Notes: generated from the sequence alone by a model not told the origin. Shown: positions 34,956-47,744, counted from the stretch's first letter. The stretch: 64,000 bases of DNA from Cladorhizidae sp. MBARI D1340-BT2 (GCA_028752905.1 JAQNBH010000007.1:41271872-41335871), one strand, 5' to 3'. Made by a program: numbers and translations.

Positions 34956-35019
34956 ATATACCTCTCACCTTATCTGGTCAATGTATAAATTGTGAGGTGT
35001 TGTTTTCTTCCTGTTACAG

Positions 35020-36145
35020 CCCAAAATTGTAATGGACGGTCGGAGTATTGCAAGCTGAGGTTCGATCAGATCACTCTCCCGGGATCCCATGCAGCAGGAT
35101 CAGGATTTAATGGATCAGTCAGAAACTGCAAGGGAAGCACATCCCCTCAGTCTGATTGTTTGTTTAGGAATCAGGTGCTCTCTATTACTGACCAGCTAGA
35201 CCTAGGTGTACGATTCCTGGGTCTTGACATATGCATTCTCCCAATGACATGTGACATTGCTAATTTTGTTGACTTGAACACAAGTATACTTGTGTCATGT
35301 CAGGGCAGTTTATCAGATAGTACTCAGCTTGGATACAGATATGGAGGAACCATCATTCATATCTTCCAACAGATGAATGGATGAGGCTCAATAGCAATGA
35401 AATAATTGGCTTGTACTTCACCAACAACATCCCTACGGAAGATCTTCCACTTGCTGGTCAGATGATTGCAGACATCCTTGAGCAACGATGGGGTGAAGGA
35501 GGTGCTACTACAAAGATGAGCACTTTTTTCACATCTAATGGGAACACTTGGCCTACTCTGAGGCACGCCGTTGAAACAAATGAGAGAATCTTTGTATTAT
35601 TTGAACATGAGTTGGTTCTAGGTTCCCTGGCATCAAAACCTTGGCTCCATCCACCTCCTTACACTACCATGGAGCCCAGCACATTGGGAGGAGCATGCGC
35701 TATCCTCAGATGAGCAGAAGAACAACCTATCTGCAAAGACACCAACAAAAGTGACATTGTGATCTTGAATGCATTCAACTTGGATCTATGCCTCCCTTTT
35801 GCACAGATGACTTGCAACAGTCTTATTCTGAATGCTTCCACTGCATGCTTCAATTTCCTCAGGATGGATGGGAAGACTTTGAATGTTGTGCTCGTTGATT
35901 TTGTACAGCTTGACAGGACTGTGTATGAAGTTGCTCTAGAGCTGAATAGGAAGAATGTAGGAGAATTCATTGCAGGCAGCAATGGAGGTACAAGTGGTAC
36001 CCTGTCTGTAGGTAGCACTGCGATTCCTCAAGGAACTATTATCACTACTCAAAGAACTTCAAGTGTAGCTGCAGCGACTCTCACATGCAACCATCACTGG
36101 GTGTGGTTTCTAGTCTGTACTGCATTGTATTGTGTGCTGCATTGA
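35020..36145 (+). pseudogene. Broken second copy of the PI-PLC-X-like exon 2
   Basis: It has the same acceptor (TTACAG|CC at 35019/35020) and phase as the intact exon and keeps the LPGSH and SCQGSL blocks. About 4 nt are missing near 35371-35376 relative to copy 1, which shifts the frame just after IIHIFQQ. In the restored phase TGA at 35711-35713 interrupts the sequence where copy 1 has GGA. After that the frame runs intact to the same C-terminal hydrophobic tail, stopping at 36145. No first exon lies near it; the only signal-peptide exon in the window is at 2982. Differences from copy 1 are frequent up to about 35950 and absent afterwards. Confidence 0.85.
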
Positions 36146-36611
36146 GTTCTCCACTTTTGTGTAGCTATTCAAACAGCTGCTTTGTATTGTTTTCTCCCTC
36201 CTAATCCTCCACCCCCCACCCCCCCACACCCTTTTTAATACTATATATCACTTGAATTGAATACATGTGTCCTGATGACTGTATCTTTCCAAATATCTAG
36301 TTTTCTGATATATTATAATCGAGCAGCTAGTGAGAGCTCTACAAGTTGGCCATCAGCCTCAAGGCTGCATTAATTTTTTGTTAATATTTTAAAGGGCAAG
36401 TCACTTTACTAACATAGTTACTTGTGGTGTCAAGTGTGTAACAGCTTCGTGAAGGGAGAAGAAGGCTATTGCATGCCTAGATGCACTCATGAGGGGAGAG
36501 GGAGAAGAAGGGTCTATCAGCTCATGCATGCTTAGATGCACAAGGAAGCTGGGTAAACAGTTTGAATTTGATGGAACTTTTCATTGGCCAGATAGATCAC
36601 TTGCAAAATCA

Positions 36612-37112
36612 AATCTGCTGCAGTACATGCCTCCATTGCTAAGCATGCCATGCTGTAGTAGATGCCTACTTTGCTAAGCATGCCCTGCTGTAGTAGATGC
36701 CCCCATTGCTAAGCATGTCCCCATTGCTAAGCATGCCCTGCTGTAGTACATGCCTCCATTGCTAAGCATGCCCTGCTGTAGTACATGCCTCCATTGCTAA
36801 GCATGCACTGCTGTAGTTCATGCTAAGCATGCCTTGCTGTATTACATGCCTCCATTGCTAAGCATGCCCTGCTGTAGTACATGCCCCCATTGCTAAGCAT
36901 GCCCTGCTGTAGTACATGCCTCCATTGCTAAGCATGCACTGCTGTACTTCATGCTAAGCATGCCTTGCTGTATTACATGCCTCCATTGCTAAGCATGCCC
37001 TGCTGTAGTACATGCCTCCATTGCTAAGCATGCCCTGCTGTAGTACATGCCTCCATTGCTAAGCATGCCCTGCTGTAGTACATGCCTGCATTGCTAAGCA
37101 TGCCCTGCTGCT
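36612..37112. repeat. 35-bp minisatellite (segment 2)
   Basis: Same unit as at 26352, with one shortened unit (MGCCCCCATTG-type junction near 36715) that distinguishes it from segment 1. Confidence 0.95.
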
Positions 37113-37404
37113 CTCACTTTCCACCGACACGTTGCTTCGGCAACAAAGTGTGCACCACACCCACTCATGCCAATCAACATTCCTATACTCCATCCTCCCA
37201 AGTTCCTCAACTATTTCCACCCCCAATATATTAAATTAGGGACAGAGGGCATGTTTGCCGAAGTCTAGACTGTAACCCAAACCATCTTCATCCCACCAGT
37301 GGATTGGCCTCCACTCCATCTTAATAACTGCACAATCACAACAATGAGCCCCCTTCCCTTTGGTCAGTTTATACAAGAGATTTGCTCTCAGCACAGAGTC
37401 CTAC

Positions 37405-37530
37405 ACCTTGCTTAATTAGAATGCCCCTTGCTTAATTAGAATTCCTTTGCTAAATTAGCATGTCCATTGCTTAATTAGAATGCCCTTGCTCAATTAGAAT
37501 GGCCTTTGCTAATTAGAATGCCCCTTGTCA
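37405..37530. repeat. 20-bp minisatellite (segment 2)
   Basis: Same TTGCTTAATTAGAATGCC units as at 27121, with about two fewer copies. Confidence 0.9.
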
Positions 37531-37879
37531 CAAAGAAGCTGGTCAAAGGCCATCTCTAAAACCACCATGAGCCTCTATGAGGATCATGTCCTCCACCACT
37601 CCACCCTTGCCTTGTAAGTATCATTCCCAATACAATTAATCCACTTACAATATTTCCAGTGGATTAAGTGCCTTTATAAAGCTTGCTGTTCCACTCAGGG
37701 GCTGCCCCTTATTTCAATATTCAATGCCAAACATAACACTGTCTCCTTCTTTGACTACTCGGTAAGACCTTATTCAGTATCCATATGGGCCAGGAGCCTT
37801 TCTCCCATTTCAGATATGGTAGGAGGACCACACTCTTCTCCCACTCCCAACATGCACAAGCACAATTCATTCACATTTT

Positions 37880-38147
37880 CTTCCTCCTTCACATCCTCTT
37901 CTCCTTCACATCCTCTTCTCCTTCGTATCCTCTTCTCCTTCGCATGCTCTACTCCTTCACATCCTCTTCTCCTTCACATCCTCTTCTCCTTCACATCCTC
38001 TTCTCCTTCACATGCTCTTCATCTTCACATCCTCTTCTCATTCGTATCCTCTTCTACTTCGCCTGCTCTTCTCCTTCACCACCTCTTCTGCTTCACATCC
38101 TCTTCTCCTTCACTTGTTCTCCTTCACATTCTCTTCTCCTTCACTAC
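37880..38147. repeat. 18-bp pyrimidine minisatellite (segment 2)
   Basis: Same array as 27638-27905, essentially identical. Confidence 0.95.
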
Positions 38148-38324
38148 CGGGTAGAGTTTTCTAAAAATCCTACTCCCAAGCCCTTGCCATTGTTTAGCCA
38201 ACTACTCCAGTACTATCTCCTCCCCTTTCACAACTTCTGCAATTTTTTAAATCTTCATTTCCATTATCTTCCCTCTTCCTTTTGGCTTCCATGTCCACCC
38301 GAAATGGCTTGCATCTAGTCCATC

Positions 38325-38587
38325 CTGGTCCATCGTCTTCCTCACCTTGCTCCATCATCTTCCTCACCTTGCTCCCTCATCTTCCTCACCTTGCTCCCTC
38401 ATCTTCCTCACCTTGCTCCATCATCTTCCTCACCTTGCTCCCTCATCTTCCTCACCCTGATCACTCATCTTCCTCACCTTGCTCCCTCATCTTCCTCACC
38501 TTGCTTCCTGATCTTCCTCACCTTGCTCCCTCATCTTCCTCACCTTGCTCCCTCATCTTCCTCACCTTGCTCCCTCATCTTCCTCAC
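38325..38587. repeat. 22-bp pyrimidine minisatellite (segment 2)
   Basis: Same array as 28083-28325 with one additional unit near the right end. Confidence 0.95.
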
Positions 38588-38589
38588 AA

Positions 38590-41500
38590 CCGCTGCCTTT
38601 TCCTTTCTTTCTTTCTTCTCCTTCCTGATCACGTGTTTGATAACTCCTCTTCAGTTTCTGAACTCCTCCCAGCTCTTCCTCAACACTTGCTCCATCTTAC
38701 TGCTTAGCTTGTGTCCAGCTATAACCACCAGTAGTTGGTCTAGTGAATAGATATCCAGTTGCTTTAAGACTATTGCTCAGCAAGCACTGTTTTGCCATAG
38801 CCCTAGCCCTATGGCTTGCTACATGTAAAACACTGCAGTTTGTGGTATTGCTAGAAATCATATCTTGGACACTAAAATATGAACGAGTTTATATAATTTC
38901 TAGACAAGGCCCAGACCTCAGTGTGATTTCTCTCACTCCCTGTATTGGATTGACCTACTGGTTGATGGTGACCCAACCCAAACTCACAATGTTAGCTTCT
39001 TCACTTATTAAATTATGGACTTCAGCTTTTAAATCCCCAGCATTCCTTGAATCCTTACCTTAACTCTTCTCCTGGTGAGTTTATTTGGAAAAAAATAAAG
39101 AATTGACCATTAAGTACAAATAAATTGATATTAAATCAGAGGTTAACAATAGTCCCTAGCAACCATATATATACCACAAGATAGCTCTACTGTTGGACAT
39201 TATTGTGGTCAATTCATGTTGCTAGGTAACCAAACCACACATTATGAATATCATTATGTTTCATAATAATAATAACAATTAAAAAATATATTAAAAAAAT
39301 TAAATTAAAATTGTATATTATTGTATTGTAGATTATAAATATCCTTCTATTTTCAGCCAACTTTAGGAACAACTGAGATATGCTCTGGTATGACAGACGT
39401 TTGCCTGACTAACAGAGAGGACATAATTTCTACTGTATAGAATTCCCACCAATATTATTGATACAATTCCCATAACCAATAATATTGATACAATGTATAC
39501 AGAATCAAAGAGCAAAATACAATACTCTGTAATGACATACTCATAGTCTGATATGCCAGTGTCCTCGTGCAGTAAGACTAACACTGGATGAAGGTAAGGG
39601 GGAGAGTTGGACACTCCTACTTCGAGAAAAGTACGTCCTCGTGCAGGTCTACAAGACGAGCGTCCTCGTGCAGGTCTACAAGACGAGCGTCCTCGTGAAG
39701 TATGGATGAAGAGAGTGGGGTAGGTGTGTTTGCATCACTATCTTTATCAGAACTCATCTGCATGGGGAAGCTGTGCCATGGTATTATCTCCGTCGTGGTC
39801 CATCACTTGCTCCATCAAACCTGAACATGATAGAGTTGTTATTCGTCAACTTATTAGACAAGTCAAGGAATCAAGTACAGCTAGAACTATAAAGGAAAGT
39901 AGGCTATTACACAGGTGTAGCTAACACCATGATTTAGCCAGCCCCTCAGACTATCAGGCTTTATATATAGCTAACAAAGTTCATTGACTTACCAGGAGGA
40001 CTGCCAGGATCAATGCCTTCGCCTCCAACAGCCATAGCTTTGTCCATACTGCCATGGTCTCGATTGGAAAAGTCTCTGCTGAGTAGCTCTACTTGGTCAC
40101 GATCCAAACTGGGCTGTTGAAAAGCACACCAGCATGTGTCGACCGACGCGTCACGACCGGAGATAGAATAGAAATCGAGTCTATTTCAAACCAAGCTACT
40201 TCGTGTTCACAATATCACAAAAATTACGTGTTCTTCATTTCATGTCGCTAATTGCCAGCGTCATATTGGGAACCGACCCTTGTTGCATTTAATTAAAACT
40301 GGAAGACCACAAAACCATAAAAAGTGTGAAAACAAACCCTGGTTGAAATTATCTTTAAAGATCTATGTTTCTATCTCTTCCCCCCCCCCCCCCCCCCTCT
40401 TCGCACATCTTGTAAACCATTATAGAAGGTTTACTATTGGAGGACTCTAAACGTTCCAATGCATGGCTATGACCAACCAATTCCAAAATATAGCAGTTCT
40501 GCTGTGTAAGTTCATCAATGATGCAAACATGAATGAATGACTGGCTCCACTCGCTCCTGTACCTGTTTGTTTTGGAGTTTCTGCTCCTGGGAAACTATTA
40601 CTAAGTTCAAAGGAGGCTGTGATTGAAAACATCTGCTGTTTAGTTGGAGTTCTGTGCAATTCTCTGAAGGAGTCTGCAGCTGGTCCGCACTGGCAACAAT
40701 AGCAACAAAACATGGCATGTGTTGATATGTGTAGTGGACAACATGGTGTATGTGGATATAGGTACCAATAGCAACAAGGCATGGCATGTGTTGATATGTG
40801 TAGTGGATAACATGATGTATGTGGATATAGGTGCCAATAGCAACAAGACATGGCATGTGTTGATATGTGTAGTGGACAAGATAAACAAGTTGGAACAAGT
40901 GTTTAAAATCCTAGAGTTCCAGAAGCTCTGAATTCAACTTTGTAGAACTCTGACTTGGTCTAGTTCTCCAGCGCTCAGCCATGATGTACACAACAACACA
41001 ACATCAAACAAACAAATAGACACATAGACAAAAATACTAACAAGTATTAATATAGTTTTGTTATTGTATAGTTGAGCACAGAAGAAGTTGTTGTTCTCTA
41101 GGTTATTCCTTATGGCTATAGGTAGCAGACATACAGACAGATAGATGAGATAAATAGACACGGAGAGATAGAAAATAGGAAAATAGCACTGCACTGCTAA
41201 CTGACTATGCAGATTTTGGGGTATTTTTCTGGTTCTATTCTTAGCTTCAGTATTGCATATCCTTTCAAGGTGCCTTCCTTGGCTGTCCTCCACATTATGC
41301 ATACCTATGTTGTATGACTAATTAATGTTGTAAAAGTGACTAAATATGTCGTGTTTATAAAGGTCACACATAGCTTCTGAACAAAGTAAAAATACCCCTC
41401 TTCATTTCAGCCACTACACAAGTTGTACATCAAAATCTCTTTGCCTCCCCGACTCAGTAATCTCTCTCAGGGCATGCCAGTGACCAGCCTGGGCTAATTG

Positions 41501-42180
41501 CGGTAGAAAATGCTTGTTTTTTGGTGTGTGTGTCTTCGAGTTCATGCAGCACATATTTATGGTGTTTTGAAAAGCTGAATATTTGGAATGGAGCTGAACC
41601 GCGATTCTAGGTCAGCATTGGGATAACTTATGCATGTCTGTGCAGTCAATTTTCTGCCTATGAAGGAACTGACCTTATATGGTGTGGAAAGGTTTCGTAT
41701 AACTAGCACCGTATGGTATTTTCCAGCCATAACCATGCATATAGCATTCTGTGTCTTCCTCGAACCTGCAAATCTTAGAGGGGAGATGTGTTTGTGCACT
41801 GAAGCTGTGCACACCTCTCACATTTATTTTCTGATGCATTCATGATAATATGTTATGCACTATAAGTGTGAGCCCTATAATGTAATTATATGCTTGCAAG
41901 TCTGCAAAACTTGATTTGCTTTTTATCTTGCGTGTTTGCGTGTTCAGAATGTAAAGAAGTCTTTAATTACATTTGCTAACAAGAATGCATTCATAGGACC
42001 TGCACTTTGTAACCTTACATACCTTAGTTAATCCTTCATGAACTGAGGTAATGGATGCCTGAGTACAAATAGTTAGAGCAAACTCTTTTTGCAGAGCTAG
42101 CGTACTGGATTGAGAGTGCTAAATGACAACTTGGGTCACGTGACACAGCTGCTAAATTATAGATTACACAAAGGTTTCCC
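38590..42180. other. Unique parts of segment 2 with a 3-unit 69-bp repeat
   Basis: It mirrors 28330-31915. The 69-bp repeat lies at 40706-40879, and a C-run at 40381-40397 is slightly shorter than in segment 1. No gene is recognised. Confidence 0.5.
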
Positions 42181-42184
42181 ACTT

Positions 42185-42670
42185 TAGCAGCTAGATTAGA
42201 GATTTTCCATGTGTCTTTAGTATTGAGATTAGAGATTTCCTATGTGTCTTAGATTAGAGATTTCCCAAGTGTCTTTAGCATTGAGATTAGAGATTTCCCA
42301 TGTGTCTTTAGCATCGAGGTGAGAGATTTCCCATGTGTCTTTAGCATCGAGATTAGAGATTTCCCAAATGTCTTTAACATAGAGATTAGAGATTTCCCAT
42401 GTGACTTTAGCATCGAGATTAGATATTTCCCATGTGTCTTTAGCATCGAGGTGAGAGATTTCCCATGTGTCTTTAGCATCGAGATTAGAGATTTCCCAAA
42501 TGTCTTTAACATAGAGATTAGAGATTTCCCATGTGACTTTAGCAGCGAGATTAGAGATTTCCCATGTGTCTTTAGAAGCTAGATTAGAGATTTCCCATGT
42601 GTCTTTAGCATCGAGATTAGATATTTCCCATGTGTCTTTAGCATCGAGATTAGAGATTTCTCAAGTGTCT
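42185..42670. repeat. 33-bp minisatellite (segment 2)
   Basis: About fourteen to fifteen units, the largest of the three arrays. Internal blocks of about 132 bp repeat with the same pattern of variants, pointing to a four-unit duplication. The 87-codon frames on both strands follow from the period. Confidence 0.95.
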
Positions 42671-42889
42671 TTAAACGCATAATAAAAAGCAGTTCTTAAC
42701 ACACACCTTCATCCTTGCTTTTTATCGATTTGTGCTTTCCTGCATCTTCGGAGTTTGAAGTTGGCAAGTTCCTATTACACAAAATGTGAAGAAGAGCTGT
42801 CGAGTTGTCTTGTTTCACCGTCTTTCAATTGGAACTTGCGTATAGCTTTTGTAATAATATATATTCCATATAAGCAACCATGAGTCACC

Positions 42890-44472
42890 TTAAGGGGGGG
42901 CTATGCCTCCAAACTTCGAGATTTCTTTTTTCCCCTTTTCCCCCCCCTTCTTCTGGCAAACCATTTTTTTCCCATGTAACAGATCAAGAAACTACAAAGA
43001 GGACACATCTTGCATGATATTTGCCCTAATTTGGTCTATATGTTTCCCCAAAAATCTTGTTTTTTTGGCCGTAAAGCTCATAACTTTTCTGAACTTTACA
43101 TAAAAAAGATAATTTCTATATCACCGGATAGCCCTTCTAATTATCTGTCTTTTGTATGTGCCAAAATTTTGAGTACTCTAAGTATTAGCAAGTTATGGTG
43201 ATTTGAAGAGGTGAGATTTGGGATTTTTCCTGGTGTTTTCCAGTTGCCAAAGCTGTGGCCTGCCAGTGAAAAACCACTACCTTTATTGATAATCTGTTCA
43301 CATGTTGCAGATAAGGGCCTTCTCTATCGGTTGACAAAATCTCGGACTTTAGTCTTGTTAATTAGGGCAGTTATGAATTGTACTGCAAGATAGATCAACT
43401 TATTGAGGGATCTTGATGTATCTTCCGAGAAAATATGTCTGCAGAGACATTTAACATATCATTAGGCAAGATATCAACTTATTTAGGGATCTTGATGTAT
43501 CTTCCCAGAAAATATGTCTGCAGAGACATTCAACATATCATTAGGAACAAAGCATAAGGAAATAGGGAATAAAATGACCTGCGTTCCCCCCACCCCCCTC
43601 CCCCCACACACACCCCTGGCGACTCAAACTGTTGTTGCATCTATCTACTTGCTATTTCCAAAGTTTTGGAGACATAGGATGCTTCTTTCAAAGTTATGGT
43701 GGACTTCATCATACATTTCTTTGACATGCAAAAACATTCAGCTGCAAAGGAAAATTCCACAATTTTCATCATATTTTTCTTTCTTACATTTAGATATAGG
43801 CACAGAAAAACCCAAGAGTCACGGAAGTAAAAAAAAACAGATCAAGGAATTGCCAAAGCTTGTAAAAGAACATATTTTGTCAAGTTATTTCAGTGCTAAC
43901 TCAAACATTTCGTTTTCCAAACTTGGAATGCTTATTCCCACAATTAATGGAAATATTTCTTGTTGCGAGAATAACTATAAAACTGTTTGCTCAATTTTTG
44001 GCTATGTATGTCATTTTAGAGCTATTTTAGTACTCTGTGATATCCATGAATCAGATTTTTGTTTACTGCAAGGATTGCCAAGAGATGGTAGTTAGAAAAG
44101 GTGGCCTCTAGTTTTTATCAGTTTTTCAGACTCTGTAAGTGTGTAACTAATCAACATGACAAATATGGTAACTTTGCTCCATGGATATCACTGAGACACT
44201 CCTTAGCAAGCCACACACCAATTATGAGTAAATGACTTCAAATGGTTAGCCAGCTAGGTCTGCCACAAATATCTTGGAGTCACCTCGATGTTTCTGCATG
44301 TATCTTCTGAGAAAATTATGTATATAGAGATATTAACACTTTATAAAAACAAACACAGAATAATAAAGACTTTGGTATCATAAATACTTGTGTAGACGAA
44401 AGAGAAAAAAAGTTATGACAATTAGAAATAGGTACAACAATTTGGTGGTTTTGACGCATATTCCCCCCTTAA
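42890..44472. mobile_element. TTAA-flanked element A, second copy
   Basis: TTAA 42890-42893 and 44469-44472 bound a body of about 1,575 bp with the same ends (GGGGGGGCTATGC, GCATATTCCCCCC). It was copied with the segment, so it does not represent an independent insertion. Its 193-codon frame (43514-44095) is uninterrupted. Confidence 0.6.
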
Positions 44473-44993
44473 GGAAACCCGCTAGCATCTGGAAAAAGCT
44501 TATTAGAGCCATTCCCAAATATGGAGATAAGACATTACCACCTTTAAGTGTTATGGGCATTTCAAGTTTTTTTTACATTCAAGCCAAGTACCCACACACC
44601 CAGGCCTGGTATGTATGTCCCACACATGAGAGAGTATTACAAGAGACTCAATTACCCCAAAACTGATGTTAGATGCTCATAAAGAAAGGGCTTTAAAATG
44701 ATATATAAAGAAGTACTTTCCCTATCTCCATATTTACGTTATGCCCGTAATTGTAATTGGACCGAAAATCCACATTCTTGGGGAAGGGGTAATGTCGTTG
44801 GGCCACCAACATGCACTTTCTACACACTGTATTGGTACACATAGGCACAATCATATGCTCAATTAGATTAATTAGGTACTGCTTGGAGTGGGCTTCATTT
44901 TGAGACTAAAATCAAGTGTGTGGGCCAGTGTGTTGCAGAGTTATGGCTGACCTTACTAGCCTGAAATTCACTGTCTTCCTCATGAAGATTCTC
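44473..44993. mobile_element. Element B remnant (internally deleted and truncated)
   Basis: Sequence matching 34263-34780 is present. The left terminal 180 bp and the right end are missing. The break at 44993 joins ATGAAGATT to the CTCCTTCACATC repeat. Confidence 0.6.
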
Positions 44994-46705
44994 CTTCACA
45001 TCCTCTTCTCCTTCACATCCTCTTCTCCTTCACATCCTCTTCTCCTTCACATCCTCTTCTCCTTCACATCCTCTTCTCCTTCACATGCTCTTCTCCTTCA
45101 CGCCCCCTTCTCCTTCACATCCTCTTCTCCTTCACATCCTCTTCTCCTTCACATCCTCTGCTCCTTCATATCCTCTTTTCCTTCACATACTATTCTCCTT
45201 CACATCCTCTTCTCCTGCACATCCTCTTCTCCTTCACATCCTCTTCTCCTTCACATTCCCCTTCTCCTTCACAAGCTCTTCATCTTCACATCCTCTTCTC
45301 CTTCATATCCTTTTCTCCTTCGCATCCTCTTCTCCTTCACATCCTCTTCTCCTTCGCATCCTCTTTTCCTTCACATCCTTTTCTCCTTCACCCGCTCTTT
45401 TCCTTCGCATCCTCTTCTCTTTCACATCCTCTTCTCCTGCACATCCTCCTCTCCTTCACATCCTCTTCTCCTTCTCATCCTCTTCTCCTTCATAGCCTCT
45501 TCTCTTTCACATCCTCTTCTCCTTCACTACCGGGTAGAGTTTTCTAAAATATCGTATTCCCTAGCCCTTGCCATTGTTTAGCCAACTACTCCAGTACTAT
45601 CTTTTCCCCTTCCACAACTTTTACAATTTTTAAAGTCTTCATTTCATTATCTTCCCTCTTCCTTTTGGCTTCCATGTCCACCCAAAATGACTTGCATCTA
45701 GTCCATCCTGGTTCCTCATCTTCCTCACCTTGCTCCCTCATCTTCCTCACCTTGCTCCCTGATCTTCCTCACAAGCACTGCCTTTTCTCATTCTTTCTTT
45801 CTTCTCCTTCCTGATCATGTATTTGACAACTCCTCTTCAACTTCTGCACTCCTCCCAGCTCTTCATCAACACATGCTCCATCTTACTGCTTAGCTTGTGT
45901 CCAGCCATAACCACCGGCACTTGGTCTAGTGAACTATTCAGCTGCTTTAGATTATTGCGCAGCAAGCACTGTTTTGCCCTAGACCTAGCCCTAGGTGGCT
46001 TGCTACATGTAAAACACTGCAGTTTGTGCCATTGCTGGCAATCATATCATGGACACTAAAATATGAACAAGTTTATTAAAAAAAAATTCTAGGCAAGGTC
46101 CCAAGAAGTGTAATTTCTCACTCCCTATATTGGATTGACCTACTGGTCGATGGCGACCCAACCCAAACTCACAATGTTAGCTTCTTCACTTCCTAAATTA
46201 TGGGCTTCAGCTTTTAAATTCCCAGAGTTCTCCCCTAAAGGCTTTGCTTCACAATATGTCGTGAGGCCTTTGCATTGTGTGTTGCGTGGTTCCGGGTCGC
46301 ATTGGGTAGCTTTGAGCTGTTCTCAATATTGGCCTCGTTGCTGCATTGCATCGCTTCGAACTATCGAAATTGAACTTTTACTCAGAATTAAAAACTCCAC
46401 CCACTCATTTATGAACCTTCAACCCCTACATGACTCGTGGGGTACATCAAGATCCCAGGAAAGTTCCTCACTGCCTCTATCAACCTTTCCTCAATGATCT
46501 CTTCCTTAACTCTTCTCCCGGTGAGTTTATTTGGAAAAAAATAAAAAATTGACCATTAAAATTGATATTAAATCAGAGGTTAACAATAGTCCCTAGCAAC
46601 CATATACCACAAGATAGCTCTACTGTTGGATATTATTGTGGTCAATTCATGTTGGTAGGTAACCAAACCACACAGGTATGAATATCATTATGTTTAATAA
46701 TATAT

Positions 46706-46742
<37 letters not shown>

Positions 46743-47035
46743 ATTTTTTTCCCTCTTTTTCCCCCCTTCTCCAGCAATGATAATGTATGACAGAGAACAA
46801 CATGCCATACCTCAAGTATTTTTAAATTATAATTGTATATTATTGTATTGTAGATTATAAATATCCTTCTATTTTCAGCCAACTTTAGGAACAACTGAGA
46901 TATGCTGTGGTATGACAGACGTTTGCCTGACTAACAGAGAGGACATAATTTCTACTGTATAGAATTCCCACCAATATTATTGATACAATTCCCATAACCA
47001 ATAATATTGATACAATGTACACAGAATCAAAGAGC
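44992..47035. repeat. Duplicated segment 3 (partial)
   Basis: It matches 27640-29250 with visible divergence and a unique insertion of roughly 280 bp at 46225-46505. It starts within the 18-bp array (44992-45533, about 30 units), continues through a reduced 22-bp array (45712-45775), and ends where the sequence diverges near 47036. An (AT)n tract lies at 46708-46740. Confidence 0.8.
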
Positions 47036-47620
47036 AATTATACAATACAATTATAGTCAAGACTTGATGCTGGTAAGTTATTTACTTAATGGCACTGACT
47101 TTACTTCACATTCCAACTTGCAGTTCCAAAAGATAAACATCTATGGGAAAACAAAACTACCATCAGAAAGTCTACTGCATTGGCTACATTTTGGTATATA
47201 AATCAGGACCATAATGTGTGCAAACATATAGTACTTTAAATGGTAGATCACGGTTTTCAGACTTGTTTTCCCTTAACTAGAGTGAGGTTGCCAACATCTG
47301 CACGCACCCGGTATATGAAGGCAAAAAGAAAGCATCCGGTTTTGACATTCGAGAAAACCTGTGGGAAGGCATTCAACCAAGATACAATGTACAGTCCGCA
47401 ATTTGATGTTTGGAATCACCTATATATCAGGTAAACCGGACATAGAGCACCATCTGGAGCAGGCGAACATAAGCGGTTAGACCAAGTAGTTAATTCGTGT
47501 CACAGTCTAACACCTTTCTTGCCTGACCAATGTCACAGTCTTAACACCTTTCCTCCCAGACCAATGTCATCTTAACACCTTTCTACCCTGACCAACCATC
47601 ACAAGAGAAGGCAGTTCCTT
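47036..47620. other. No gene recognised; 37-bp repeat at 47485-47600
   Basis: Three imperfect units of TCTTAACACCTTTCTNCCCTGACCAATGTCACAG lie at about 47485-47600. A 64-codon plus-strand frame (47240-47434) is flanked by acceptor-like TTTTCAG and donor-like CAG|GTAAAC signals but matches no family I know. Confidence 0.35.
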
Positions 47621-47629
47621 CATTTTTGA

Positions 47630-47744
47630 GTACACCTTACCACTTGATACAGCATCCCATGCTGTTTCTCTCTTTCGTATGATGCTTCCAGATAGTGAGG
47701 TAGCTAAAAATATGTGCAGCAACAAAAACGCTGCTATAATCAAT
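47630..47744 (+). pseudogene. hAT transposase relic, left part (interrupted by BEL/Pao)
   Basis: The plus-strand frame reads HAVSLFRMMLPDSEVAKNMC followed by NKNAAIINYVIA across the insertion point. This matches the hAT block 'LFRKMFPDSEIAKKYACGRTKTTAIIK'. The reading continues directly at 54270, so the BEL/Pao element split an already decaying transposase. Confidence 0.65.
47740..47744. repeat. Target-site duplication TCAAT (left)
   Basis: Identical to 54265-54269 on the far side of the retrotransposon. Five bases is the usual size for BEL/Pao. Confidence 0.9.

Larger units (their letters stand above)
24759..34970. repeat. Duplicated segment 1 (full unit, about 10.3 kb)
   Basis: It runs from the PI-PLC-X acceptor to the next PI-PLC-X acceptor. 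Matching landmarks in segment 2 sit 10,240-10,260 bp downstream (25888 to 36145, 29099 to 39363, 31368 to 41630), and about 10,393 bp downstream after the 33-bp array. From about 25690 onward the two segments are almost identical. Before that point the exons differ repeatedly. Confidence 0.9.
34970..44993. repeat. Duplicated segment 2 (full unit)
   Basis: It follows segment 1 head-to-tail with the same block order. The part before about 35950 is a diverged PI-PLC-X exon. The part after it is nearly identical to 25690-34780. It ends abruptly at 44993, where element B sequence changes directly into the CTCCTTCACATC array of segment 3. Confidence 0.9.

Noticed and set aside
44916..45581. 221-codon plus-strand frame
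   Set aside because: Generated by about 30 units of an 18-bp repeat joined to a truncated transposable element.
47240..47434. Open frame flanked by splice-like signals
   Set aside because: Short, with no recognisable family, and next to a transposon relic; not enough to call a gene.
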